Shown here in pieces: positions 18,603-26,719 of a stretch of DNA of 64,000 nt (the first letter of the stretch is position 1; the number at the start of each line of letters is the position of its first letter). The position numbers and the translations under genes were made by a program. The DNA is taken from contig SZOZ01000006.1 in assembly GCA_030263455.1 (NCBI GenBank), positions 81,285 through 145,284 on the forward strand, written 5' to 3'. Below the pieces are notes generated by a model. That model searched no databases. It had not been told where the DNA came from and saw only the letters and a program-made list of their open reading frames with translations. Origin of the DNA: Synechococcales cyanobacterium CNB (GTDB taxonomy: Bacteria > Planctomycetota > Phycisphaerae > Phycisphaerales > UBA1924).

Positions 18603-19259
18603 ATGGCCGAGCCGGACACCCGCGCCGCTTCCCGGACGACCACCGCCCACCGCGGCGGAGTGTCCGTCGTCCTCATGCGCGCGCTCACGCTCTTCGGCTT
18701 CGCCGTCCTGGTCGCCGGCGCGCATTGGTGGACGACCCCCAACATCCGCGTCCGTGCCGGCGAAGGACGCCCCGAAGGCCCCCTCATCCCCCCCCCTGAT
18801 CGCCCACGCCTCGATCCCGGCGCCGACACCCCGGAGCCGACCGACGCGACCGGCGAAGCCAAGCCCGACTACGCCGCCGCGCTCGCCGCCTGGCTGGACG
18901 CCCTCCCCACCGAGATCGGTACCGACGCCGCCTTCCGCCTCTGGGACGAGAACCTCGCCCTCTTCATCGACGCCCGCCCCGTCGAGGAGTACGAGGCCGG
19001 CCACATCCCGGGCGCGTTCAACGTGCCACCCTCGAAAATCTCCGGCATCTCCGCCCTGCTCGACTTCATGGGGCCGGGCGACCGCATCGTCGTCTACTGC
19101 GAGGGCGGTTCCTGCGACGCCTCCCACCTCGTCGCCATCCGCCTTGAAGACCTCGGCATCACCACCGTCCACATCGACGTGGACGGCTACCCGGGTTGGG
19201 CAGCCGCGGGGCACGAGACCGCTCAAGGACCCGACGAACTCCTGAGGTGGGACGAGTGA
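18603..19259 (+). CDS. membrane-anchored rhodanese-like protein
   Basis: A 218-aa protein: one transmembrane segment near residues 25-40 (LTLFGFAVLVAGAHWWTT), a Pro-rich linker, then a rhodanese domain (about 95-210) with FIDARPVEEYEAGHIPGAFN and an active-site loop YCEGGSCDAS whose second Cys is the likely sulfur carrier. Rhodanese domains transfer sulfane sulfur or act in disulfide chemistry; here the domain should face the periplasm. The gene overlaps the next one by GTGA, so the two are translated together. The operon also contains DUF1573 and a MauE-like membrane protein. Confidence 0.88.
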   Translation: MAEPDTRAASRTTTAHRGGVSVVLMRALTLFGFAVLVAGAHWWTTPNIRVRAGEGRPEGPLIPPPDRPRLDPGADTPEPTDATGEAKPDYAAALAAWLDALPTEIGTDAAFRLWDENLALFIDARPVEEYEAGHIPGAFNVPPSKISGISALLDFMGPGDRIVVYCEGGSCDASHLVAIRLEDLGITTVHIDVDGYPGWAAAGHETAQGPDELLRWDE

Positions 19260-19744
19260 GCGGCCCCCCCCCAATCGTGAAGGTCGTGCTGTTGCTCGTC
19301 CGGCTCGCGCTGGCGGCCGTCTTCGCCTTCGCCGCCGCCCTCAAGATCGCCGACCCCCAGGCCTTCGCCTTCAGCATCCACGGGTTCAAGATCGTCCCAG
19401 AGCAACTTGTTCCCGCCGCGGCCTTCGTCGTTCCCTGGACCGAGATGGTCTGCGCTGCCGCGATCGTGCTCGGCCTCTGGTCCCGCTCCGCCGCCCTGAT
19501 CCTCTCGGTCATGCTCCTCGCTTTCATCGGGGCGATTGTCTCCGCCCTCCTCCGCACGGACGTGGACCCCAAGTGTGGCTGCTTCGGCGACTTCGGCCTC
19601 CTGTGCCCCCCCGACAAAATCGGCTGGTGCAACGTCGCCCAGAACATCCTGCTGCTGGTCGGCAGCGCGGCCGTCACCATCTGGGGCGCGGGCTACCTCA
19701 GCCTCGACGCCCTCACCCGCCGCCCTGCCGCCGGCCAGGCATAG
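19256..19744 (+). CDS. MauE/DoxX-like membrane protein
   Basis: A 162-aa protein with four hydrophobic segments (about residues 6-28, 45-65, 70-92 and 122-145). After the third helix comes DPKCGCFGDFGLLCPPDK followed by GWCNVAQNILLL, the cysteine-bearing segment typical of MauE / DoxX-type proteins that pass electrons to periplasmic thiol proteins. The frame is open further upstream, but a GTG at 19256 overlaps the rhodanese stop (GTGA) and was chosen. It probably partners the rhodanese and DUF1573 proteins in envelope thiol redox chemistry. Function is inferred from context and the Cys motifs. Confidence 0.82.
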   Translation: MSGPPPIVKVVLLLVRLALAAVFAFAAALKIADPQAFAFSIHGFKIVPEQLVPAAAFVVPWTEMVCAAAIVLGLWSRSAALILSVMLLAFIGAIVSALLRTDVDPKCGCFGDFGLLCPPDKIGWCNVAQNILLLVGSAAVTIWGAGYLSLDALTRRPAAGQA

Positions 19745-19832
19745 ACCTCCGTCTTCGGCGAACCTACCGTTGCCTCCCAAGACCGTCGCCCGGGCTGTCC
19801 TCCGGGCCGCACAGACCATGACGGAGCGATCG

Positions 19833-20075
19833 ATGAGCAGGTTCTCTCGTTTCCAGGCACCGACCAGGACCAACGTCGTCAAGACCTCCGGCAAGGGTGT
19901 CGAGTACGTCGATTGGAAGGACTACGACACCCTCCGTCGGATGATGAGCCCCAACGGCAAGATCTACGGCCGCAAGCGCCTCGGCACCACCGCGCGCGAG
20001 CAGAAACTCGTCGCCCAGGCCATCAAGCGCGCCAGGTACATGGGCCTGCTGCCCTACACCTCCGCCACGCTCTGA
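19833..20075 (+). CDS. rpsR: 30S ribosomal protein bS18
   Basis: An 80-aa protein. YVDWKDYDTLRRMMSPNGKI followed by KRLGTTAREQKLVAQAIKRA and RYMGLLPYT is the bS18 signature. It binds the small-subunit platform next to bS6. The ATG at 19833 has GGAG 7 nt upstream; an ATG at 19818 is possible but lacks a site. In most bacteria rpsR lies with rpsF and rplI; here neither is nearby, and the neighbours are a MauE-like gene and msrC. Confidence 0.93.
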   Translation: MSRFSRFQAPTRTNVVKTSGKGVEYVDWKDYDTLRRMMSPNGKIYGRKRLGTTAREQKLVAQAIKRARYMGLLPYTSATL

Positions 20076-20082
20076 ACCGACC

Positions 20083-20598
20083 GTGCCCGACACCTCCGCC
20101 ACCGCGGCCACACGCCGACGCGACTACTCGCGGGTGCAACCTGTCATCGCGCCCGCCTCGTCGCGCGAGGTACGCATGCAGGCGGTCGCGGATGCCCTCT
20201 GGGATGCCTTCTCGAACGAGGGCTACTCATGGGTCGGTTTCTACGTGAAACCGGGTGACCGCGACGAACTGGTCCTCGGCCCGCGCCGAGACAAGCCCGC
20301 CTGCTCGCCCATCGGCCTGCACGGCGCGTGCGGCCGCGCATGGCGGGAACGACGCGCCCTCGTCGTCCGCGATGTCGCTTCACTCGGCAGGAACTACGTC
20401 GCCTGCGATCCGCGCGACCGCTCCGAGGTCGTCGTCCCCATGCTCGACCCGAGCGGCGAGTGCTGGGGCGTCCTCGACGCCGACAGCCATGACGTCGGCG
20501 CGTTCAGCGACAATGACGCCGACGCTCTCGCGGAACTGCTCGTCCGTGCCGGCTTGTCCTCGGCTGCCGTCGCCTCGCGCACGCCGATCGTCATCTGA
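20083..20598 (+). CDS. msrC: free methionine-(R)-sulfoxide reductase (GAF domain)
   Basis: A 171-aa single GAF-domain protein. It has the three cysteines expected for fRMsr enzymes: KPACSPIGLHGACGRAW (two Cys, about residues 73 and 81) and YVACDPRDRSEVVVPML (one Cys, about 107), plus the conserved GVLDADS and the VGFYVK strand. These enzymes reduce free Met-R-SO with thioredoxin as electron donor. The start is a GTG 7 nt after the rpsR stop. It is downstream of the rhodanese/MauE redox genes, which fits an oxidative-stress theme. Confidence 0.85.
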   Translation: MPDTSATAATRRRDYSRVQPVIAPASSREVRMQAVADALWDAFSNEGYSWVGFYVKPGDRDELVLGPRRDKPACSPIGLHGACGRAWRERRALVVRDVASLGRNYVACDPRDRSEVVVPMLDPSGECWGVLDADSHDVGAFSDNDADALAELLVRAGLSSAAVASRTPIVI

Positions 20599-20602
20599 CG
20601 GG

Positions 20603-20734
20603 TCTCACGCAGAAGCGCGGAGAACGCGGAGAGAGCGAAAGTGACGGTGCCGGGAGGACGACCGCATCGCGGTTTCCCGTCCTTCCCGACCCCTGCCGTA
20701 CGCTCAGCGTGCGCCGCGCCTCCGCGTGAGAACG
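20603..20734. repeat. inverted pair of family-C repeats, copy C1
   Basis: The left arm at 20603-20640 reads TCTCACGCAGAAGCGCGGAG followed by AACGCGGAGAGAG. The right arm at 20704-20734 is its inverted relative (CGCCGCGCCTCCGCGTGAGA). The pair fills the gap between the convergent msrC and rluA-like genes, a REPIN-like arrangement. Confidence 0.55.
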
Positions 20735-20735
20735 C

Positions 20736-21389
20736 TCAGAATGGCGGCTCGCTGCCGAACGTCAGCCACTCCCCCGTCTTCGGCCGCCGGAAGGCCAGCG
20801 TCGCCGCGTGCAGCATCATGCGCTCCGCCGGCGCGCCGGTCCCGTACAGCGGGTCGCCCACGATCGGAGCGCCGATGCCGCCTCGCTCGCGCGGCGTCGC
20901 GGCGTGGACGCGGAGTTGGTGCGTGCGGCCGGTGAGCGGACGAAACTCGACGCGCGTTCGTCCCGCCTCTCGTCCGATCACGCGCCAGAACGTCACCGAT
21001 GGCTTGCCGCGTTCGGCGTCCACCATCTGCCTGGGGCGGTTGGGCCAGTCCGCGATGATCGGCAGGTCGACCCGCCCCTCGTCGCCCTCGACCTCGCCCC
21101 CCAGCAGGGCGACGTAACGCTTCTCCGTCTTGCGATGCTCGAACTGGCATGAGAGCGTGCGGTGGGTCTGCGCATCCAGCGCGACGACCATCAGGCCGCT
21201 CGTCTCGAAGTCGAGCCGGTGGACGGCCATCGGGCCTGTGGCCTCGGCGATGAGCGCGGCGACGCGGGCCGCCACGCAGTCGGCCTTGTCCGGCCCGCGC
21301 CCGGGAACGGAGAGCAGCCGGGTCGGCTTGTCCACGACAACGAAGCCGTCCTCGCGGTGCACGACCGGGATGCCGGGATCGGGCTGCAC
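20736..21389 (-). CDS. RluA-family RNA pseudouridine synthase
   Basis: A 217-aa enzyme that isomerises uridine to pseudouridine in rRNA and/or tRNA. The motifs are GFVVVDKPTRLLSVPGRG, the catalytic motif MAVHRLDFETSGLMVVA (Asp of HRLD), KRYVALLGGEV, GRTHQLRVHAATP and GDPLYG. The length matches E. coli RluA (219 aa), and there is no N-terminal S4 domain. The frame runs on into the divergent gene; the GTG at 21389 (MQPDPGIPVVHREDGF) was chosen because a TACCGT box ends 6 nt upstream. Target sites are not predictable. Confidence 0.92.
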   Translation of the reverse strand: MQPDPGIPVVHREDGFVVVDKPTRLLSVPGRGPDKADCVAARVAALIAEATGPMAVHRLDFETSGLMVVALDAQTHRTLSCQFEHRKTEKRYVALLGGEVEGDEGRVDLPIIADWPNRPRQMVDAERGKPSVTFWRVIGREAGRTRVEFRPLTGRTHQLRVHAATPRERGGIGAPIVGDPLYGTGAPAERMMLHAATLAFRRPKTGEWLTFGSEPPF

Positions 21390-21395
21390 GAGAGG

Positions 21396-21401
21396 ACGGT
21401 A
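21396..21401 (-). promoter_or_regulatory. -10 element for leaderless pseudouridine synthase mRNA
   Basis: TACCGT on the minus strand, ending 6 nt before the GTG at 21389. No ribosome binding site is present. Confidence 0.5.
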
Positions 21402-21460
21402 CGCGGCTACCCTTGCCCGCCGAGCAACGATGCCGGCCGATGCACCCTTGGAAACCCACG

Positions 21461-22738
21461 ATGATGCGTTCCGCCGCCGCCGTGTTCTCTTGCTCCTGTG
21501 TCTTCGCGGCGACGGCCGCGCACGCACAGCCCGTCGGTACACCGAGCGGCGAACCGCTCGACTGGCGTGCGCTGGAACCGCCGGTCCTCCGTCGGCACGT
21601 GCAGTTGACGTCGCGCGATCGGTTTCTCCGCGCCGGCGAGCAGTATTTCAACGCCGATGCGTCATGGGTCATCTTCCAGGCCATCCCCGTGCCTCCGGCC
21701 GGCGTTCGCCCGGACGCGCACTACTCGATGTATGTCGCCAAGGTTGTCTACGACGACACGGGCAACCCCGTCGCGCTCGACGAGCCCATCCTCGTCAGCC
21801 CGCCCGGCTCGGCGAACACGTGCGGCTGGTTCCATCCGCTCCGTCCCTGGGAGGTCATGTTCGGTTCCACGCTCGTGCAGCCCGCCGAGCACAGCGGTCC
21901 CGGCTACCAGCGCGGCGAGGGGCGCTACGTCTGGCAGTTCCCGTCGGAGATGGAGGTCGTCACGCGCGTCGTGCCCGAAATCTGGCGCGCGATGCACCCC
22001 GGCCAGCCGCAGCCCGCGTGGGAGCCGAAGCAACTCGCCCCGACGCCCCTCTTCGAACGCCCGGGATATGACGCCGAGTGCTCGTGGTCGGCCGACGGCC
22101 GCTTCGTTCTCTACGCGAACGTGGACGATGAAAAGAGCGCACGCCTCGGAAAGCCGGACGCCGACATCTACGTCTACGACACCCGCACCGGTCGGCACAC
22201 GCCCATCGTCGTCGCGGACGGATACGACGGCGGCCCGTTCTTCTCCCCCGACGGGGAGTGGATCTGCTACCGCTCCGACCGCAGGGGCGACAACGAACTG
22301 CAGCTCTTCGTCGGCGAACTCGACTTCGACGCGGACGGCGCGCCCGCAGGCCTCAAGCGCGAGATCGCCCTGAGCGACAACGCCTACGTCAACTGGGCGC
22401 CCTTCTGGCACCCCTCGATGGAGTTCATCGTCTACGCGACCAGCGAGGTCGGGCACCACAACTACGAGGTCTTCGCCGTCCAGTTCGACCCGGACACCCC
22501 GCTGAAGGACCTGTGGCGCGTCCGCATCACGCACGCGGACGGGTTCGACGGCCTGCCGGCGTTCAGCGCGGACGGCCGGCACGTGCTGTGGGTCGCGCAG
22601 CGCGGCCCGCTCGCCGAGAGCGAGCAGCGGCCGAGCAGCCAGATCTGGGCCGCCGAGTTCAACGCCGACGCGCTGCGCAGCCTCGCCCGCGAGCACGCCC
22701 CGGGCGACGATCGCCCGCGTACCCTTCCGGGCGAATGA
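21461..22738 (+). CDS. TolB-like / PD40 beta-propeller protein, exported
   Basis: A 425-aa protein with a signal peptide (about residues 1-23, ending AHAQP). Propeller blades with the PD40/WD40-like pattern follow: YDAECSWSADGRFVLYAN, YDGGPFFSPDGEWICYRS, VNWAPFWHPSMEFIVYATS, FDGLPAFSADGRHVLWVAQ. Such repeats are shared with TolB and with prolyl-oligopeptidase N-terminal domains, but there is no catalytic domain here. It probably binds protein or peptidoglycan in the periplasm. The ATG at 21461 opens the hydrophobic leader (an in-frame ATG at 21440 is possible). Its stop overlaps the next gene by ATGA. Confidence 0.85.
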   Translation: MMRSAAAVFSCSCVFAATAAHAQPVGTPSGEPLDWRALEPPVLRRHVQLTSRDRFLRAGEQYFNADASWVIFQAIPVPPAGVRPDAHYSMYVAKVVYDDTGNPVALDEPILVSPPGSANTCGWFHPLRPWEVMFGSTLVQPAEHSGPGYQRGEGRYVWQFPSEMEVVTRVVPEIWRAMHPGQPQPAWEPKQLAPTPLFERPGYDAECSWSADGRFVLYANVDDEKSARLGKPDADIYVYDTRTGRHTPIVVADGYDGGPFFSPDGEWICYRSDRRGDNELQLFVGELDFDADGAPAGLKREIALSDNAYVNWAPFWHPSMEFIVYATSEVGHHNYEVFAVQFDPDTPLKDLWRVRITHADGFDGLPAFSADGRHVLWVAQRGPLAESEQRPSSQIWAAEFNADALRSLAREHAPGDDRPRTLPGE

Positions 22739-24294
22739 ACGAACCCGACGATTTCGGGCTGAGCGTCGTGCGCACCCTCGCGCACGTCGCGGACACCGCG
22801 CCATCCCCGCCGCACTCCGTCTTCTGGAAGCGGTGGCGCGAGGCGGCGTTCGCGTCCGAGCCTGCCCTCGAGCCGTGGACGCACGGCGAGCGCGACCCAG
22901 GCGACCCGACCGCCCAACTCTGGTTCGAGAGCGTGCGCGGCGTGCGAATCGGCTGCACCCTCGTCGAACCGCCGGAGGGCGTGCCGGTGCGAGCCGGCCT
23001 CGTCTCGCTCCACGGCTACGGCAGACCCCCTCGCCTTGCCGAGGACGCGGTTCGCTGGCAGGCGGTCGCGGCGCGAGGCGTCGCCGTGCTCATCGTCCGC
23101 GTGCGCGGCTACCCAGGCTCGCAGGTGGACGCCGGCGACCTCTGCTCGCCGTCCGTCGCTCCGTTCGGCTGGATCGGCGTGGGGCTTGACACGGAGGTGC
23201 ACGCGCCCGAGGACGCGATGCACTGGGTGCTGCCGCAGGCCGTCGCCGACGCCGCGAACGCCTGCCGGGCGCTCGCGCGGCGCCTCCGCGAGCACGCCGA
23301 CTCCGAGACGCCGATCTATCTGCACGGCACGTCGTTCGGCGGCGGGCTGGCGATCATCGCCGCCTCCGCGCTCGTCCCGGTGCTGCGCATCGACCGCGTC
23401 GCCGTGGCCCTGCCGAGCCTCGGCGACTGGACCTGGCGGCTCGAGGAACGCTCACGCTGCGCCCGCGGCCTGGGCGCGGAGGTCTGGGCGGTTCTCGCCG
23501 CGAACCATCTCCGACGTGATCGCATCGTGGAGACGCTCCGCCTCTGCGACGCGGCCGTCCACGCCGCCCGTGTCCGCTGCCACGCCCTCGGTATGTTGGC
23601 CGAACGAGACGACACCGTTCCCGCGCCGGCCGCCGCGGGAGTCTTCAACGCCCTCGGCGCGGACCCGGGCCGGCGCTGGCGGTTCGTCGTTCCCTACGGG
23701 CACTTCGACGGCGGGATCGCCAACGCCCGCCGGCACGCGCTCTTTGATCGGTGTCTAGTCGACTTCCTCGATCCGACCAGGCGCCCCGGCGATTCGATGG
23801 GGCCGTGGCTCGCCTCGCTCGCGTCGGGCCAGCGCGGGCCGGGCGAGAGCGCCCGCCCGGGCGCGGCCGGGCAACCCGCGCTCTTCGAAGCCGGGCAGGA
23901 GGCGAGCGACGCCGCGCTCATCACCGCGTACGAGCGCGAAGGGAGGACGCTCGACGACCTGCCGTACACGCCCGAGTTCGCCTCGCTCTTCGCCGCCGTG
24001 AAGGAGACGACGGGCCTCGACGAGCGCGGCGTCTTTCACCGCCTGCACAACCTCCGCAAGGCGGGACGGCTGCCGCGCCTGGGACGTGCCGCTGCCTCCC
24101 CGCCCCGGATCGACGAGCGCGAGGAGGCGCTGCTGTCGTCGCTCGTCGTCGAGGCCGTCGGCACGCTCGGCCAGCGCGACCGGCTTCCCTACACGCCGGA
24201 GTTCGAGTCGCTCGTCGCGCGATTCAACGCCGAGACGGGCCGCCACCTGGCCCCGCACACGGTCTGGCGGCTCGTCGCCAAACTCGCGAAGTGA
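22735..24294 (+). CDS. acetylxylan-esterase-like hydrolase fused to a duplicated LPYTPEF domain
   Basis: A 519-aa protein. Residues about 40-340 form an alpha/beta hydrolase of the acetylxylan esterase/cephalosporin deacetylase type: VSLHGYGRPPR, VRVRGYPGSQVDAGD, the nucleophile in LHGTSFGGGLAII, the acid in LAERDDTVPAP and the catalytic His in VVPYGHFDGG. After a linker come two copies of an about 50-residue unit: LDDLPYTPEFASLFAAVKE with GVFHRLHNLRKAGRLPRLG, and DRLPYTPEFESLVARFNAET with VWRLVAKLAK. The second unit is unnamed to me and looks like a small helical (winged-helix-like) binding domain. It starts by ATGA overlap with the TolB-like gene, so the two are co-expressed. Confidence 0.8.
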   Translation: MNEPDDFGLSVVRTLAHVADTAPSPPHSVFWKRWREAAFASEPALEPWTHGERDPGDPTAQLWFESVRGVRIGCTLVEPPEGVPVRAGLVSLHGYGRPPRLAEDAVRWQAVAARGVAVLIVRVRGYPGSQVDAGDLCSPSVAPFGWIGVGLDTEVHAPEDAMHWVLPQAVADAANACRALARRLREHADSETPIYLHGTSFGGGLAIIAASALVPVLRIDRVAVALPSLGDWTWRLEERSRCARGLGAEVWAVLAANHLRRDRIVETLRLCDAAVHAARVRCHALGMLAERDDTVPAPAAAGVFNALGADPGRRWRFVVPYGHFDGGIANARRHALFDRCLVDFLDPTRRPGDSMGPWLASLASGQRGPGESARPGAAGQPALFEAGQEASDAALITAYEREGRTLDDLPYTPEFASLFAAVKETTGLDERGVFHRLHNLRKAGRLPRLGRAAASPPRIDEREEALLSSLVVEAVGTLGQRDRLPYTPEFESLVARFNAETGRHLAPHTVWRLVAKLAK

Positions 24295-24303
24295 CGACAC
24301 CCC

Positions 24304-24309
24304 TATCCT
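24304..24309 (+). promoter_or_regulatory. -10 element for leaderless mRNA of the gene at 24315
   Basis: TATCCT ends 5 nt before the ATG at 24315 and lies only 9 nt after the preceding stop codon. There is no ribosome binding site. Confidence 0.5.
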
Positions 24310-24314
24310 GCCCC

Positions 24315-25256
24315 ATGCCGACCGAATCTCTCCGGGCGCTCGTCGCAGGACTGTTCGACTACGCCGGACTGTTCCCGCCGACCGGGCACGCGATGCAGCG
24401 CGCCGTCGAGTCGTACGCGCGCGACCGCATGGGCGGGCACGCCTGGATGCTCGGGCGGTTCGTCTGCGCGGCGTCGCGGCTCGGCGAGCTGAGCGAGCAC
24501 GGCGCGGCCCTCATGCCCGGGACCTACGCGACCAGCGGCTACCGCGAGCACGCGGACGTGCTGGAGCCGTGGGGCGTGTCGGTCGTCGCCGACGTGCCCC
24601 TGGAGGACGCCCTCGCCCGCATCGCCGGGTTCAACGAGCGGCACTCGCGCGAGGACCGCGGCCTCGCCCGCGCCGACGCCGTCGAGCTCAAGGCCGACAG
24701 CGCGTCGTTCATCGACGAGACGCTCGACGCCCTCCCCGACGACCTGCTGCCGTTCTACGAGCTTCCGATCGACCGCGACTGCCGCGGCATGGTGGCCGCG
24801 CTCGCCGGCAGCGGGGCGTGCGCGAAGGTGCGGTGCGGGGGCGTCGTGCCCGGCGCGATCCCCGCGCCCGAGCGGGTGGCCGCGTTCCTGCACGCCTGCG
24901 CGGCGGGCGACGTCCCCTTCAAGGCGACCGCGGGCCTCCACCACCCCGTGCGGGCCGAGCAGCCGCTGACCTACGAGCTGTCCCCCCCCCGCGCGGTCAT
25001 GCACGGGTTCGTGAACGTCCTTCTCGCGGCCGTCGCGGCGCGCTCGGGCGGCGCCGGCCCCGAGGAACTCGCCGCGATGCTCGACGAGCGCGAGCCGGGC
25101 GCGTTCGCCTTCACCGACGCGGCCGCCTCGTGGCGCGGCCGCGCGTGGAGCGCGGAGGAGATCGCCCGCGCGCGAGACAGCTTCGCCGTCTCGGTCGGCT
25201 CGTGCTCGTTCGAGGAGCCGGTCGCGGACCTGCGGAGGCTGGGGTGGCTGCGATGA
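24315..25256 (+). CDS. conserved-looking protein of unknown function next to fumarylacetoacetase
   Basis: A 313-aa, apparently soluble protein with no signal peptide. Recognisable stretches are AGLFDYAGLFPPTGHAMQRA at the N-terminus, VVADVPLEDALARIAGFNE, VELKADSASFIDETLDALP, PFYELPID, GACAKVRCGGVVPGAIPAPE and VPFKATAGLHHPVR. Alternating strands and helices with K/R/H-rich C-terminal strand ends (AKVRCGG, FKATAGLHH) suggest a TIM-barrel-like fold, but I do not recognise a named family. It lies 83 bp upstream of fahA on the same strand, so a part in aromatic amino acid breakdown is possible. Its start is set by a TATCCT box 5 nt upstream. Confidence 0.75.
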   Translation: MPTESLRALVAGLFDYAGLFPPTGHAMQRAVESYARDRMGGHAWMLGRFVCAASRLGELSEHGAALMPGTYATSGYREHADVLEPWGVSVVADVPLEDALARIAGFNERHSREDRGLARADAVELKADSASFIDETLDALPDDLLPFYELPIDRDCRGMVAALAGSGACAKVRCGGVVPGAIPAPERVAAFLHACAAGDVPFKATAGLHHPVRAEQPLTYELSPPRAVMHGFVNVLLAAVAARSGGAGPEELAAMLDEREPGAFAFTDAAASWRGRAWSAEEIARARDSFAVSVGSCSFEEPVADLRRLGWLR

Positions 25257-25339
25257 GGCAGCGCAACAGCCGTCATCCGTCTCCCTCGGCATCCCTCCAC
25301 AGCGAGGGCGCGGGGGCGAGAGCAGGAGGATGAAGCGAC

Positions 25340-26719
25340 ATGAACATGACCTGTGAAATCAACGAGACCCACGATCCCGACCTTCGGTGCTGGGTCGAGT
25401 CGGCGGACGATCCCGCGACGGACTTCCCCGTCCAGAACCTGCCCATCTGTCTCTTCAGCGTCGCCGGCGGGCGTGAGCGGCACGTGGGCACGCGCATCGG
25501 CGACCGCATCCTGAATCTCTCTTCCGTCGGGGACCTCCCGCCGGCCCCCGCCGCCCGCGACGGCCCGGAGGATCGTGCGATCGAGAGCGGCCTGCACGGC
25601 CTGCTCGCCGGGCCGCGCACGGCCTGGACCGGCGTGCGCCGCCGCCTCGTCCGCCAGCTCACCGATCCGGGCTCGCGCGGCCTGCTCGAACCCGCGATGC
25701 TCCCCGCACGCGACGTCACGCTGCACCTCCCCCATCCGATCGGCGACTACACCGACTTCTACGCCTCGGTCCACCACGCCACCAACGTCGGCTGCATGTT
25801 CCGCCCCGACAACCCGCTCCTGCCCAACTACAAGCACGTGCCCATCGGCTACCACGGCCGCGCGTCGAGCGTCGTTCCCGGCGGCACGCCGATCCGCCGC
25901 CCCGTCGGCCAGCTGCCCCCCCCCGAGGAGGGCGGCGCGCCGGGCTTCGGCCCCTGCCGCATGCTCGACTACGAGATGGAACTGGGCTTCATCGTCGCGC
26001 GCGGCAACGAGCTGGGCGAGCCGATCCCCGTCGGCCGCGCCGCCGAGCACGTCCTGGGCGCGTGCATCGTCAACGACTGGTCCGCCCGCGACATCCAGCG
26101 GTGGGAGTACCAGCCCCTCGGCCCGTTCCTCTCCAAGAGCTTCGCCACCTCCGTCAGCCCGTACATCGTCACGATGGAGGCGCTCGCGCCCTTCCGCGTC
26201 CCCGCCTTCGAGCGGCCGCCGGGCGACCCGCGCCCGCTCCCCTACCTCGACGACGAGGCCGACCGCGCCCGCGGCGGCATCGACATCACCTGCGAGGTCC
26301 GGCTCGCCTCCGCCGAGATGCGCAGGCGCGGCCTCTCGCCCGTGCGCCTCAGCCGCGGCTCGTTCCGTCAGATGTACTGGACCATCGCCCAGATGGTCGC
26401 CCACCACACCGTCAACGGGTGCAACCTCCGCCCCGGCGACCTCCTCGCCAGCGGCACCATCAGCGGCCCGGCCCGCGAGAACCGCGGCTGCCTCCTCGAA
26501 CTGACTTGGGACGGCGACCCGTGGGCGGGGCCGGAGCGGGGGGGGCCGAGGATCGTCCCAGGCTCGCAGCGCACCCCCGTCGAACTGCCGACGGGCGAGA
26601 AGCGGACCTTCCTGCAGGACGGCGACGAGGTCGTCATGCGGGCGTTCTGCGAGCGGGAGGGCTTCCGCCGCATCGGCTTCGGCGAGTGCCGGGGGATCGT
26701 CGAGCCGGCGCGGGCGTAG
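25340..26719 (+). CDS. fahA: fumarylacetoacetase
   Basis: A 459-aa enzyme for the last step of tyrosine/phenylalanine breakdown: fumarylacetoacetate to fumarate plus acetoacetate. The catalytic and metal residues known from mammalian FAH are present: GDYTDFYASVHHATNVG (Asp ligand and catalytic His, about residues 134-143), EMELGFIV (two Glu ligands) and VNDWSARDIQRWEYQP (Asp). GPFLSKSFATSVSPYIV and GTISGP, typical of the C-terminal FAA hydrolase domain, follow. AGGAGG lies 10 nt before the ATG. No homogentisate dioxygenase is in the window. Confidence 0.95.
   Translation: MNMTCEINETHDPDLRCWVESADDPATDFPVQNLPICLFSVAGGRERHVGTRIGDRILNLSSVGDLPPAPAARDGPEDRAIESGLHGLLAGPRTAWTGVRRRLVRQLTDPGSRGLLEPAMLPARDVTLHLPHPIGDYTDFYASVHHATNVGCMFRPDNPLLPNYKHVPIGYHGRASSVVPGGTPIRRPVGQLPPPEEGGAPGFGPCRMLDYEMELGFIVARGNELGEPIPVGRAAEHVLGACIVNDWSARDIQRWEYQPLGPFLSKSFATSVSPYIVTMEALAPFRVPAFERPPGDPRPLPYLDDEADRARGGIDITCEVRLASAEMRRRGLSPVRLSRGSFRQMYWTIAQMVAHHTVNGCNLRPGDLLASGTISGPARENRGCLLELTWDGDPWAGPERGGPRIVPGSQRTPVELPTGEKRTFLQDGDEVVMRAFCEREGFRRIGFGECRGIVEPARA

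Noticed and set aside
17403..19274. 623-aa minus-strand open frame across DUF1573 and rhodanese
   Set aside because: Acidic/Gly-rich shadow frame; the plus-strand genes have domain motifs and ribosome binding sites.
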